From contig JAJEKV010000045.1 of the NCBI GenBank assembly GCA_021234155.1, positions 2,195,474-2,259,473 of the forward strand: DNA of 64,000 bases. Direction: 5' to 3'. This stretch comes from Isoetes taiwanensis (lineage: Eukaryota > Streptophyta > Lycopodiopsida > Isoetales > Isoetaceae). Position numbers and translations under genes: made by a program. Within the stretch, counting starts at the first letter, position 1; each line of letters starts with the position of its first letter. Of this stretch, positions 22,581 to 35,329 are shown one piece after another. The notes under the pieces were generated by a model that saw only the letters and a list, made by a program, of their open reading frames with translations, ran no database searches and was not told where the DNA came from.

Positions 22581-23972
22581 ATGAGAATGACATTGATTTA
22601 CTTGGCTCTTGGCCATGGAAAAGATACTCATGATGGAAAGGGAGTCATATTAAAGGAATTGCTCGCATATTTGCAGAAGAGAGAAGGTGGACCAGACATT
22701 GATGAAGCTGCAGCAACTTGTACAAAATGGAATATGATAGGGTTTTTGGAAGGCAAGGGATGTTGACAGAAAGAAACCTTTCATTCTTGCACTGCGACTC
22801 CATGAAACCAACAACATCGATAGATAGGCTTTTCATTCATCTCAGCAGTTTTTTCTACAATGGTATAGGGTGGGTAGCTGCACATCGCAGGCTACCCAAA
22901 AAATGAAAAACATAGGGAATATCCAGTTATAACACCTGGACCCCAAACAAAATTTTGTGCTACAGATGTTGGCTAGTGTACCTGCCGAGAGATTATCGCC
23001 GGGATTAAAAAACCCCGCCCTTTCGGGTTTTCGAGGATAAACCCTAGCGATAAAATCTCAGCAAGGGGCTTGGACAACGCAGGGCTGCTAAACGTTCCCA
23101 CAAAAAAACCCACGCTCCACAGAGAATACTGAAGTCGTGCATCATCCCTGGACCTGCACATCACTAATAGAAAAACCAATAGCGAAAAAACCTCGAAAAG
23201 CGAGGGGCTGGTCACGCGTGCCACGCGACAATTATAACAAATATGAACATATAAATAACAATTTTAAGGGGGAAGGGTAGGAGCCATGGATACTGCTGAG
23301 AGATGAGAAAGCGCCGATGAAACGTCGATGAATAACTCTGCAATAAATAGCGATCCCCCAACCTAATGAACGGCCTAAAAATGCATGCGATGCATGCATG
23401 CGACGCATGCAATGCATGCATGCTCGTCTTGTGCAAGAATGTCGATCCGCTACGCGAATCGATGACAATATATTACTATTTTAGGTGTTCAATCCATCCA
23501 TTGCATGTCCTCCATAAGCAAAAATGATCCAACTATGATATTATGCAGGCCATATTCTTGTTTTTGTACAACTTGTGTAAATTTTGATTGGGCTAACTGC
23601 CAAAATCTGGATCACTGTGGTGCATGGGAACTGCGGAAACTGGAACCTACTAAAAAGATTGATATACTAGAAGGTGAGGAGGAATCTGCAGATGGCAGCT
23701 TTGCAAGTATTTATGATGACATTGAACAAACTTTAGAGTTTGATGACACCTTTGCATCATTCACAAATGCCGATAATGCTGAATACACCTCTTACTATCT
23801 ACTGGTTTGTGAAAAACTAGTGCATGTGCTCGATAAGGCAACCATAGATGATTTTGGAAATACTTTTGGCTCTAGTAAGAGAGTTATTGCAGGAAAATGC
23901 TACGACAAACTAGTTGGCTACAAGAACAAATACAAGTTTATTGAAGGGAACATCATATTGGTGTCTCCATAA
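22581..23972 (+). pseudogene. C-terminal part of an orphan transposase-like protein, two exons
   Basis: The first piece (22581-22766) reads YLALGHGKDTHDGKGVILKE and then EGGPDIDEAAATCTKWNMI. The second (23505-23972, probable acceptor ATTTTAG just before 23486) reads RPYSCFCTTCVNFDWANC, then a charged stretch, ending at a stop. A GHGKGxxDGxGxxxK motif followed by a CxCxxC...W cluster is typical of the C-terminus of a family of uncharacterised transposon-like proteins found in plants and animals, as I recall. About 700 bp of sequence, including a possible nested insertion at 22970-23250, separates the pieces. The matching N-terminal and core parts occur downstream at 26.5-27.8 kb, so these are two incomplete copies or a rearranged one. 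Confidence 0.5.
23384..23433. repeat. ATGCATGC-rich short repeat
   Basis: Overlapping ATGCATGC/GATGCATGC units over about 50 bp. They contain CATGCATG (RY-type) words, but a regulatory role cannot be claimed. Confidence 0.7.
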
Positions 23973-26514
23973 TCTGTCATTGGAGCATGTTTTTTAATGA
24001 TCAAATTAGAATACATAATATGTAGTCTATTAGAGATTGTTAGTCTCTTGGATGAAGCAAATTAATATAAGATGTTCAATGGAACCAAAATTTAAGATTT
24101 GTGCTGTTTCAAAAAATAGGGGAGTACAGGAAAAAGACAGGCTTCGGGAATTTAATGAAGGGAATTTTGTGATAGATGTCCTATTCTTGGAAGGCATATT
24201 ATCTGCAATGGATAAATGAGCTCTGTTTTTTACAAGATCATGATATCCTATACCTATGAGTGAAGCCCACAAAATCTTTGAGTCTGTAACAGATGTTTCT
24301 ACCAGTTTACTATAAACTTTTTTATTCGATCTTTCTTCTAGCTTCAGCTTTCTCTTCTCTGAACTATTTTTTTCATGTTGGATTTGAAAATAAAAAATCA
24401 CTAAAAACAATGAACGACAGATAACTGAGCACTTTAAATCGAAAGGAACCTTATATTATAAAACCAAAAGCATGATTTACAAAAAGATTTTTGATACATA
24501 GAAAACTTTTGATATACAAAAAGTTTACAAACTGAATCTGATACACAAAATTTACAGGGAGTAATCTATATCAGGGATTAATATCAGTGTGGGGTTTAAG
24601 CAGCCAGCATCTGCAGTCCACAAATGGTGATCGGATGAGTATTATGGACTACATATTCTCGTGCAGATCCACTAGCATCTTTACATAAGCTCTCTTTTCT
24701 GGTCAGTTATGTACAACCCATTCCACTAGAACTCCTTCGATTTGAATCACTTTTCGTGCAAACAATATAATCTGCAATAGGGCGATGGACATGTGTGTTG
24801 CAATAACAAGAATTCCTGGTGAAATCCTGCTAGAAGCAATAGATTCTTCTGCAGCTGACGCCATCTTCAGATAACTGAAGCTTATAATGAAAGAAAACTA
24901 AGATTTAATAGAATCAGGAAGGTACGAGTATTAATTGGCCCAAGAAAATTATGGATTGGTCTCATCATTTTATTGATGTGATCTTTGTAGAAGCTTTATT
25001 CGATGTCAACAGACGCACTCAATTTAATTTTCGAGCTATAACACAATATAATTTGTAGACTGATTTAATGTTTTCGTAATAGTTGAGGTACCTTTGTTAT
25101 TTGACATGCTTCATATTTACATCAAATTTACTTAACCGATGCCGATTTCCAAACCCACTTATACTGATGGACCCTATGGTCCACCTGGAGGGCCCGGGGT
25201 GGGGTGGGGAGTTAAGCTTGCCATTGGCAAGCTTTGACTTGTTCTTCTTTGATAAACTGGATGTATGCAACCCTCATTCTTCTTCCTCATTCAACTCCGG
25301 CTTCATGATAAGCTCGGAGAGTTGATTGCTGCAAGTTCGGAGAGTTGATTGCTGCTCTCTCTAACATATGATCTATCTTATAATTATTCTTTTCATCTGC
25401 AAAAATGCATTATATAATGTCAAATTATGAGCTTGGATCCTTGTGATACCCTGTAATCGAACATAATAAGAATTTACTTGTTGGATGTTTGCTTCCTTAG
25501 GTTATGAGACTTCTCGGTTTGATTGAGAGGCATTTCATATCTTGTGTTGGAAATGTCATCTGCGCTAACATTCTCCTTGTTTTCAACAACCTTTGATGTC
25601 TTCAAGGTATTTCAAAAAAAAGTCTCAAACATCGGACCCAAAACAAGTTCTCACATTGTTCTTCATGCCATGGAGATGGCTAAATCTAAAGAATATAAAT
25701 ATTGTAATGTTACCCAAAAAGCACCGCCGGACAAATGCTTTAGTTTGGTACGCACTCGACGAATTTTCGATCAACGACGTTACTCCAAAAATAGTATGCA
25801 TGTTTCGCAAGGGCAGGGATCGATGGCATGGATATCTCCGCGTGAATTCTGAGAGCAATTCTCATGTTTGATGGGATCTGTCACGGCAGGATTCTAGAGG
25901 AAAAATTTCTTTCTTGGATTCATTCTTCTTAAGCTCTGTTGTCCTGGCTGAGAATTCAGTGGCAATTGTTAATTCCAATTCCAACCTTAATCTCAATTCC
26001 AATTCTTCATTGCACCTCCATTTTATGGCCAATTTCAAAACCACTGAAGATCACAATAGGAGAAATTACCTAGAATTTGAATCCAGGGGAAAAAGAGAGT
26101 CGAGAAAGAGAATGAAATAAACGGAAAAGGAAAATATTTTACCAAATGAGAAGAAGAGAAGACAATGGCTCAGCGAAAGCAGATTACAGGAACTCTCAAA
26201 AGAGCTAGATGATTCCTTTAAACATATTGTCAGGAATGTTTCAAAGAATTTGAATAAAGGGAGAGTTCTTTAAAAACTATTCAAGAGAAACGAACTTTTG
26301 CCAATGCAAGCAGACGTACCAGACCTCAAGATATTGCTGTAATGAAAAGCATGATTTTGAATGTTAGGGAGATAACGCAAGCACAAAAAATGCAAACAAC
26401 AACCGATATCCTGCAAGCAAGAAAGAGCACCCTTCAAATGGCAGCATCTTCGACAGGATGAATTAATCAATTTGCAATTTCAAGGGTCCTTTTTTCCTAA
26501 GAAAAACCATTGCT
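23973..26514. other. Intergenic, no clear gene
   Basis: No ORF is convincing. A 53-codon minus-strand frame (24864-24703), starting MASAAEESIASSRISPG and containing a hydrophobic stretch (ILVIATHMSIALLQIILF), resembles a small membrane protein or first exon but lacks support. 25914-26470 has charged, coding-like stretches without a stable frame and might be decayed sequence 5' of the next feature. Confidence 0.4.
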
Positions 26515-27779
26515 ATGGCATTTAGAAGATTTATATTTGCAGAGTTTGAAGCTGGCCCTTGGTCAATATTTGGAAGGAAAAAAAGAAGTGATGCATTCTC
26601 ACCTGAAGAAATAGCCACTGTGAGGAAGCTTTGGGATGAAAATACTAGAGTATCAACTTACAAGAAGCATGTGAGAAAGGATTTGAATGAGAAAATTGAT
26701 CATCCTATTCATCTGCTCAAGATGACACCGGTAATAGTTTCAACCAGATACTTACAAAGTTGTGCATTAATTCTTTCATGTAATTTGTGAGCTGATAATT
26801 AACGTTATGATTTTCATTGTGTCCAGGTTCAATTGCACCTTGCTTTCAGGAAGGAACATCCTAATATAAAGATGTTCCAGCAGGCCTTTGAGAAACTGAA
26901 ACCAAGCTATATAAGAAAACTTCAAGAAAGGGAGACTCGTTGTTGCCAATACCATTTGCACCTAGAATTTACAAGGCAAACCATCAACAATATGAGGACA
27001 TATTCTAGTGGTGTTCATAGGGATTGTAACTGTAAGTGCAAAGTTTATGGACCATGTTAGATCTGCATGGCTAAAGAGAACACCATCAAATCAACAAGTG
27101 ATTTTTTTTTTTTTTTTAAGATCAACAAGTGATTACTGGAGAACGGTGGTCTATTGATGAGAGTGACCAGTGGCATAAGCATGCGTGTCTGATGCAGACA
27201 TGTACAAAGTGTGGTTTAAAAAATTGAGTGCATGGTTTCTTTATTCCAAACTTGTAATTTTTCTTTCTATTTGAGACATTTGCTATAATGTAAATTGCAG
27301 ATTACCAACATGTCCTAAAGAGAATACTAAAACGACTACTTACAATGCAAAAGGTAATAGATTGCAAAGTGCATTTAGTAACTTCAATAAGTATGATTAT
27401 GAAATATGACTTCTATTTGATGAGCTAATCAATTGACCTAACCATGGCAGCAAGAAGTCCAAAAGGAAAAATACATTAAAGTTATTTAAGAAACTTGCAA
27501 AGGTTACCAAGATTGGCCTACAAATCGGGTAGTCCTTATAGTTTAAAGAGCATGCCCAAAGACTATGAAATCTTTTGTGCCACATAATTATAGAGCTCAT
27601 TGGCAAGCCAAGGATTTCAAGAAATGCTAGGCAATACTTCAAGATGATAGCATTGTTTTTGTGATAGATTTTGCTGACAATTATGGATTTAAGATTCAAC
27701 ATGAAGCTCAATCCTATCATTGGCATACTGACCAAGCGTCAATTATAGTGCATATAACTTACAGAAAGAAGAGGAGGAG
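26515..27779 (+). pseudogene. N-terminal and core part of the orphan transposase-like protein
   Basis: Exon 26515-26730 joins in phase to exon 26827-27060 across a clean 96-bp intron (GTAATA...TCCAG). The product includes LWDENTRVSTYKKHVRKD, then KMFQQAFEKLKPSYIRKL and RETRCCQYHLH. After a stop at 27058, DQWHKHACLMQTCTKCG continues near 27160-27220, and VIDFADNYGFKIQHEAQSYH plus TDQASIIVHITYR lies at 27661-27768. The DFA(D/E)NY...QxExQSxHW...Q core is, to my knowledge, the conserved catalytic-looking region of the family whose C-terminus is at 22.6-24.0 kb, with the Asp a candidate metal ligand. Sequence after 27780 is a GA-rich run and then LINE 2, which may have separated this copy from its C-terminus. 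Confidence 0.5.
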
Positions 27780-27899
27780 GAGGAGGAGGAGGAAGAAAAA
27801 AGAAAGAGGAAGAGAGCTCATGCAAGACAAAAAAGAACTCAGTCAAACAGAGAAACAAATAAATTCTCAAAGGTATTATAAAGGCAACTCATTTATATA

Positions 27900-30132
27900 T
27901 TAGTGATGACAAGAAGTACTGGGAATGGGTGGGGGACTCGGTGGTGCAGGTGTATGTGGATCTTTTGGGGAATAACGCGATGCATCCTCTGCTAAATATA
28001 GGTTGTATTTCACTTATACCCAAGTGTAAGCATCCTAAAACCATCAATGACTGGAGGCCTATTACTCTTTTGTCTGTAGTGTATAAAATCATTGCTAAGG
28101 CTTTGGCTGAGAGGCTTAAGCCAGTACTAGTTCACGCCATTAGTGCGTGAGCGGTCCGTTTTATACCACAATGAATATTCTTCATAATGTGGCTCTTTGC
28201 TTTTGAGGGAGTGCATTGGGCTCGTGGGATGAGGCAGCCCCTTGTTTTTCTTAAAATTTGGATTTTGCCAAGGCTTATGACAGGTGTCACCGGGCGGTTC
28301 TTGGCGAATATGATGCGAGCCTTTGGGTGCGGGCCTAGTTTCGTGGAAACGGTTATGAAGTTGCACATGTCTGGTGTCGTGGTGAGACCTCTTCAATCTT
28401 CTCTCGTGGGCGAGGCATTAGGCGGGGATGTCCGTTGGCCCCTTCCTGTTCACTATAGTGACGAAGCTCTCGCGAACTTTTTCGTGGCAATTCTTGACAA
28501 TTTGGTGCAAGGTCTCCGTGATGGATGATGGGTCGCAATGGGTTTGCGGTCAATTTGCGGATGATACATTCCTCTTTCTTCATGCGATGAGTCCAATCTC
28601 CAGGCAGACCAAGAATATTTTGGATGCCTTTTCTTTAACCGGGATGCTTGCTTAATTGGTCGGGTGCTTTCGGCCATGTAGGTACTGGAGGAACCTCCTC
28701 CCCGCATGGTTGAGTCGGTTTCCTGGGCTCTAACACCGCCACACCACGGTACGCCAAACCGTTAGGCATACCATTTGGCTTGGACATTAATGCTAGGGCA
28801 ATTTGGGCGGAGACATTACAGATTTTTTAGCAGCATTTGAATTGGTGGAGAGGAAGTAAACTCACCATGGCTGGTAGGATTCTGGTAGCCAAGTCAGTGC
28901 TCTGTAGCACTCATGTTTACGCAGCCTCCTGCATACTTGCGCCAGAAAGTGTGGTTAAGGAGTTGGATGACACCATTCGCAATTTTGTTTGGGGAGGGAA
29001 TGAGGAGAGGGCTACAGTGAAGGTCGCATGGTGGAAGTGTGTGCGTCCCAGACAGGCAGGGGGCTTGGGTATGCTTGATGTGTCATTGCACACGAAGGTT
29101 CTGGTGTCGAAATTCATCTGGCAGTTGTTGCAGGAGCAACAATCCCCAGGTTTGGCTCTGTTGGCACAGTCGCTTCGTCACTCTATTGTGTTTAGGAAGC
29201 CAGCTATTCCGGCTCAGTTGCCGTGGGCTCTGTTTGAGGATTTGCGGCCATTCCCTCATGCTTCGCCTTTTCTTAAGGGTCTCACGAAGGCTGGAAGGTG
29301 GTCAAGGTTCTCTTTTCATTGGACCCTAGCAGGTGTATGGTAGCCTCATAAGCCCTTTCTCAGGGTACCCTTGGATTACGCATCTCCCTTGGCCTCTTCC
29401 CTACACCCAGTACTCGGCCGATGGATTCTCGCAGGGTAACATCCATCCGTGGTGGTATTGGGAGGGTCATCTGGCCCGTGGGAGTTTTTAGGGAGATTTG
29501 GCCTTCGGTGGTGGGACATCTGGACTTGGGCGAGAATTGCCAATGTTATTCCATTGCGCAGTTGTCTTCTCAAGTCAATCGCGTTTGGAAGTCGCATAGT
29601 GGACTTGATGCATCTCGGTTTGTTACATCGGCTTATGGGCTCCTAAGCGCTTGACACGCGTTGCCGCCTTGAATAAGTGGTCGGCTTAAGCTTCCAGGGG
29701 AGTAAGTGGCCCGCCATGTGGAAGTGGGCGTGGAATACATTGCCTCCTCCTAAAATCCGTGACCCTTTTGTGGCGGATCTTGCACCGTAGCCTCGGGGTG
29801 AATGTCCGAGTCCACGAGGTTCAAGCCTCGGTAGCGGAAACATGCCCTTTATGTGGGAGGCGGACGTGAGACCATTGAGCCTTTGCTTTGTCCTATGCAC
29901 GAGGTAGGGGCAGCTTGGTCTGGGTGAGAGCCCTCTTTGGGACTTCACTATGCGGTCGAGAAGATTCTCTTTGGGAGTCCTTCCTAGCGGTGGGCAAAGG
30001 CTGCCAAGCGGCCCGGCGTTTCATTTATCAGAGCTTGGCTTTGTGGCTGATTTGGAAAAGACGGAGAGCCGGTCTTTCGAATGCACGATGCTTAGCCCTT
30101 TTCGGTTGGTTCCGATCTTGAGGCATAAGTTG
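27900..30132 (+). pseudogene. LINE 2: 5'-truncated, decayed reverse transcriptase (left part)
   Basis: RT remains begin with CISLIPKCKHPKTINDWRPI and KIIAKALAERLKP, continue through frameshifts (GVHWARGMRQPLVFLKI; QFADDTFLFLHA, the catalytic box as FADD near 28555-28565), then KLTMAGRILVAKSVLCSTHV and NFVWGGNEERATVKVAWWK. A long stretch at 28837-29343 (168 codons) stays open. Zinc-binding remains (ETCPLCGRR) occur near 29840. Base composition is GC-richer than LINE 1, so this is a different family. The 5' endonuclease and ORF1 are missing; the 5' junction near 27900 was not fixed. The element is interrupted at 30132 by the MULE and resumes at 38904. Confidence 0.85.
30124..30132. other. MULE target-site duplication, left (CATAAGTTG)
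   Basis: A nine-base sequence repeated exactly at 38895-38903, just outside the two inverted termini. Nine bases is the hallmark TSD length of Mutator elements. Confidence 0.95.
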
Positions 30133-31035
30133 GGCTCGGGATAGTCTTACCACAGTTTCGGGGATCCCGGAGGTAAAACCGTCCTCCCAGTATCACCGCC
30201 AGGCTCGACGGAATCGTTTGGGACCCCCGTTTTCGCCCATCTTACGACACCGCGAGGGGTCGTCTGCCATCTGAGCCGTCCGACCCACAGCGACACATCC
30301 GGGCGTCCGGTGGTGTTCCCGCCTCGGTATCACCAGCGCTGATCCGCCCTCGGGTCACGGCGCGCTGATCCAGCCCTCACGGGATCACCAAGCCACGGCG
30401 ATAACAGGCCCGATATCGGCCCGTGTGTGATCCCCTCCTCGGGATCGCCATCGGCGTGGCGATGTCGGCCACCGATATCGCCACGATCCGGCCTCGGGAT
30501 CACCACCATAGCCGGCTTCGAGGCGGCCTCACCGAGGACCGTGGAAATCCGGCCTCGGGGATCACCCACACCGCCCGGGGCCGATTCCTTCCTCAAAGGG
30601 ATCACCCAGAAGGCCGATAGCGGCCCCCGATCTCGGCAGCGTTATCCCTACCCTCGGGATCACCAAGCCACGGCGATAACAGCCCGATATCAGTGTGTGT
30701 GATCCCCTCCTCGAGGATCGCCATCAGCGTGGCGATATCGGCAGCCGATATCGCCACACGATCCGGCCTCGGGATCACCACCATGGCCCGACTTCGGGCC
30801 GGCCTCGAGGACAGTGGAAATCCGACCTCGGGATCACCCACACCGCCGGGAGCGATTCCTTCCTCCGGGATCACCCACCGAAGGCCGATAACGGCGGACC
30901 GATATCGGCCGCGTTATCCCTGCCTCCGGGATCACCAACGTGGGGCCGATATCGGCGATCCGATATCCGCCTCGTTATCCCCGCCTCCGGGATCACCACC
31001 TCCGGTGGTGATTCCTTCCTCCGGGATCCCCACGT
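30133..31035 (+). repeat. Left terminal inverted repeat of the MULE
   Basis: About 900 bp, inverted relative to 38120-38894, with indels; the first ~100 bp match especially well (CCTCCCAGTATCACCGCCAG). It contains at least ten GGGATCACC words (30379-30997) and many CGATATCG palindromes. A unit of about 277 bp is tandemly duplicated (30377 and 30654 starts, GGGATCACCAAGCCACGGCG). Long spurious ORFs arise from the high G+C content. The inner edge is approximate. Confidence 0.9.
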
Positions 31036-31257
31036 ACGATTTGCATGAAAATGCGGCGGTGGCCAGTAGTGGAATGATCGTGCGGCCAGTTTTGAACATG
31101 TCAGCCCATGCACGGACCAACCATCCCGATCTGGACACCTGGGACGTCAGAAACCACCCTCCGGGATCGCACATTTGTCTTCGAATTTCTGCTTGGCTAA
31201 CTGCCGCAGACGGAGAATTTCTGCTGTTCTTCTTTGTTTGAGCGGCCCCTTGCAGCT

Positions 31258-33938
31258 ATGGACGTTTGGGGGCTGGAGGAGAAGATAGCACAGGTATTTA
31301 TCTGCTTAAGATCATTTTTAGGAGGTAAAAAACGTATATCTGAGTTCCCTTTCGCCATTCCATTCCCATTGCGTCTTTGAAATACATGTGGAGTCACCCC
31401 CTAATGGCATTTTCGACCATAGCAACCTACACTGGTTTCCAGAAGAGCACCAAGTTCCTTCTGTACAGGGAGGTGGAGAAATGCTTGTGTGGACCTGCTA
31501 CCTCCCAACAAACCGGGTTGAAGACTTCATTCTTGGAGAGCAAAGAAATTGTGTGGCACCGTGCAGCTTCTACTTAAGGAGTTCCAATCCCGAGAGGGTG
31601 CTAAAGAGGCCAACCAGGGATTCTTATTTGACTATGAAAAGGTATGTATTTAAAAACCCTATCCTCTAGTTTCTTCATGTTTGTTGTTGTTGTTTATGTA
31701 GTAGAAAACATTGTAGCGTAAGTATATTTAATTCTTAGATGTACATGCACTACTTTCATGCACTAATTTTGAACACTCAAAATAGGTACTTGGTGCACAT
31801 ATGGTCCCCGGACAAGACTTTGAACACTCAAGTGGTTGCCGATGGACCACGTCAACCTGCACACGCAGAAAAAGAGTTGAGAGGGGTGAGAGTGTGTGAG
31901 GGGCTGCCAATGCCATTTTACCATTAGGCAACTCTACCTTCTCCCAGAATGCTCTCAAGTTACTTATTATGGGTTTGAGCATAGAAATCTCCAAGGTGAG
32001 CCTTGCCATGGTAAATTTGTTGACGTAGAGAAAGGTATCAGATTCAAGCTAGCACCGTGGATCTCCACAGAATTGAGGGAATGGGTTAGAGAAAAGCTCG
32101 TGCATTGGCACACCCCACCTAAGTGTTATGAACATGCACGAGGAGAGGGTGGAGATTTAAAGTAGATGTGCATGGCAAGGATAGTTTGTGTAGGGATGAC
32201 ATCTTTGAAGATTCGGGATGTTTACAACATTGAGAAGAGTGTTGTTAGAAACACTTGGAAGCTACATGAAGACCTTCCCACTAGCATCAACATGTGGGTG
32301 CAACAACATCTAGAGTCCGTGTTCTTGTATGAACATGGTGACACGTTCAATTGGGAGTGATGACTCCAATCCAAAGAGAGGCAATGCTGAAATTTGGAAA
32401 GAATAGGGCCATTTGCATGGATGCAACCTTCAAAACTAATGACAAGAGGTACACTCTAAGAGTTCATTTCCATTCTAGTTCTTTTCCATAGTCACTTTAA
32501 AATGGCTAATGCAGTTGGTTTCAATCATGCAATGACATCTATTGGTTTAAAATTCAAGATGCAATGACGACTATTGGTTTCAATTATGCGGTACTATCTT
32601 TTACACTCATTGCCTTCGATGACCATTGCAATGGCATGCCATTGGCATATGTCATAACCAATTCTCAAAAAAGTAGGGCTATAACTAAGTGGTTGAAAGC
32701 ACTAAAGGATTCATTATGCCAGGATGATCCGGACTGGCACCCTTCTTGCATCATAACTGACGATGCTGATGCTGAAATCAAAGGCGGTAAAAATGTAAGT
32801 GATGCCCGGCAATTTTCCCCAAGTTATACTTTCTTGCATACTTTCTAACACTAACACTTGCGTTTTTCCCAAAGCGTGCTGTGCAAATATGCATTTGGCA
32901 TGTGAGAAGAGCCCGGATTAAGTGGCTAAGCAAAATGTAAGGAGTAAGGTGCATAGAAATGAAATGTTCAAGGAGCTAGGGAATATAATGTACAAGACAG
33001 AGGGTCCTATAGGGGACAATGAGTATGGTCATGAGTGCAGGGAAGCCGTTTAGGAAAGAGGCTATCAAGAGATTGGAAGAGTTGGTGAGGAAGTATCCTC
33101 AATACCCTAAATTGTCTACCTACATGAGTAAGGAGTGGACTAAGAACATCCTGTGAATGGGTATTGGCTACAAGAATGTACATGCACTCCAATCAAGAGA
33201 CCAATGCTGCCATAGAGGCATGGCATGCTGCCCTTAAGTTGCGCCTAGGCATATGTAAACGTGCACTTCGAGGCGGGGAGAATTGACTGGTTGCTCTACA
33301 TTCTCACTAACAATGTGGAGACACACATGGCTTATATGAGGTAACATTTACATATCACTATTTACCTTGCAAACTTACCTTGCAAATGGTTGATATATAG
33401 CTATGTTCTAGGTCTATGAAGGAACATGGATTTGTAGTGAACACCTCACGGGAACAAATAGTAGAGTCGCAATTAGAGGCTTCGGAGAATTGCCGACGAA
33501 CAAGTCACAATTACCAACTTCGAGGAGGGCTGAGGCTGAAGTGCAAACCGAAAGCGCACTCTTGGGTGGTCCGTACTTTGTTGCTGGAGCACACAAGAAT
33601 TGGGCATGTTGTGATTGTCCTTGGGGAGCCAAGGGTAATCTATGTAAGCATCGTGAAAGTTATGCAAATGCTTGGCAATTCTGAGGGATCAAGATCTCTT
33701 ACAGTGTTGGGTTCCCAATATGGGACAATAGGTGGGGGCATGGACCACCTGGCAATAATCTGAAACCGTGCAAGAGAGTTGTGGAGACCAGGGATCGGAG
33801 GTGCTTGAGATAGTACGCCTAGGGGAAGAGTCTCCCTTGCAAACAAGCAGTCAAGTGGACTTGAACAAGACTCAGGCCTCCTTGGAAGCGGTAATTGCTA
33901 GAGTGATGTCTAGGGCTCAAAAGATCCTAACATTTTAG
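31258..33938 (+). pseudogene. MULE transposase with SWIM zinc finger (mudrA-like), probably decayed
   Basis: A candidate start ATG at 31258 (MDVWGLEEKIAQ) is followed by several plausible introns: about 31294-31380, 31641-31784, 32796-32875 (GTAAGT...CCCAAAG) and 33342-33412 (GTAACA...TTCTAG). Coding pieces include ESPPNGIFDHSNLHWFPEEH; the DDE region CMDATFKTND (first Asp, 32420-32422), FDDHCNGMPLAYVIT, CIITDDADAEIKGG, RAVQICIWHVRRARIKWL and ETNAAIEAWHAALK (catalytic Glu, 33215-33217); and a SWIM finger CDCPWGAKGNLCKH (33610-33651). The tail ends ARVMSRAQKILTF at 33936. The enzyme would cut at the TIRs and reinsert the element in the nucleus. A stop at about 32162 and frame changes near 32100-32560 and 33000-33180 suggest inactivity unless unrecognised introns explain them. 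Confidence 0.85.
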
Positions 33939-33998
33939 TTGCAACCGATTCTCTCATGAGGCAGCTCGGCGTACAATGGTTCTAAGGTTATCATTTTA

Positions 33999-34358
33999 AT
34001 CCCGTCCGCCAGCTGGTGATCCCGAGGATGGGATCACGTGTGGTGATCCCCACCTCCGGGATCACCAGCAGGCGGACGGGATTATTTTTTATTTTCTTTT
34101 CCCCCAACGTACAATGGTTCTAAGGTTATCATTTTAATCCCGTCCCTTCTTGGTGATACCTGAGGATGGGATCAAGTGTGGTGATCCCCACCTCCGGGAT
34201 CACCAAAGAGCGGACGGATTATTTTTATTTTCTTTTCCCCAACGCATAAATGGTTCTAAGGTTATAATTTTAATCCCGTCCTTTCTTTGGTGATCCCGGA
34301 GGATGGGATCACGTGTGGTGATCCCCACCTCCGGGATCTCCAGCTGGCGGACGGGATT
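33999..34358. repeat. Hairpin array A: three ~85-bp palindromes, ~136-bp period
   Basis: Units at 33999-34082, 34136-34221 and 34272-34358. Each begins AATCCCGTCC, contains GGTGATCCC...GGGATCAC, then the mirror GTGATCCCCACCTCCGGGAT and GCGGACGGGATT, so each folds into one long stem with arms of about 40 bases. A T-rich spacer (TTTTATTTTCTTTTCCCC) and GGTTCTAAGGTTAT separate the units. The core words match the TIRs. Non-coding. Confidence 0.92.
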
Positions 34359-35329
34359 CATTTTTTATTTTCTTTTCTCCCCCTAAGGTACCATGGTTCT
34401 AAGGTCTATTTATTTCCTAATGGTTTAATTCAATTCATTTGCATGTTTCAAATGGATCTTAAGTTACAATGGGGCCTTACAATGGCCTAAAACTGACATT
34501 CTAATTCCGAATCATTCTGAATCAACATCAAGCACTGTTGCCATGCCTTCTGCCCGGACGTCCTCAGCAGTTACATCTGGCACACCACAGGGTAGTGTCC
34601 ACATGATGTGATCGAAGATGTCGCATAAAGATGGATCGGACCCACAGCCAGGACTTCCCTAATTAGAACCTTCTTTCGCATCCTCCTCGCGGCATACATT
34701 TCCTCGGCGGGCTTTTAGGGTGTTGCCTTCCCGCACAATGTCCCAGTAGCTAGCAAATTCTTCAAAGCCTTGCCCCGATAATGCACTTCTTCAATTCCCA
34801 AAGCAATGCCCCGTGGCTTGGCCGAGGGATCATTGTCCGAGGCCTAGGGTCTGTGTTGTATTCCCATTCTCCCGCGGTCTCTCGCATGAACCATGAGGGG
34901 ATCATGCAAAGATGGCTGAAAAGATTAGTATGAAAGTAGAACATAAATGTGAAGGAAGACAACAACATGCTTACTTTGGAACGTTTTGATGTCTTTGTCG
35001 GGTTGAAGCGAGATCTAGCCCCACTTCCTCCTGAATTTCATTCAAGTGGGCGAGAATATCCTCAAGGTCGGTGCATTGATGGCACCTTTGCTTGCAGAGG
35101 CTGTTGTCGGGTCCTCACCATCTGTCACTCAGCTACTGAACTCAATTGAAACCAAGCCCCAACTTACTTTCTAGCAAGAACCACTAAGGTATATATAGAC
35201 TCATGAATCAACCGTTGTACTATCCGTTGTACAACGGTTAACCCTTGATTTCAATTTGTAATGGTAAAGTGGTAAAGTGGACCTTTTTTCCAATGGCTAG
35301 GTACCTCTATTATTTTTTTGGACGTGGGG

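Noticed and set aside
30693-31241. 182-codon plus-strand ORF and several others in the GC-rich block
   Set aside because: They lie in the MULE TIR, arise from repeated GATCACC-type words and high G+C content, and have no protein-like domain.
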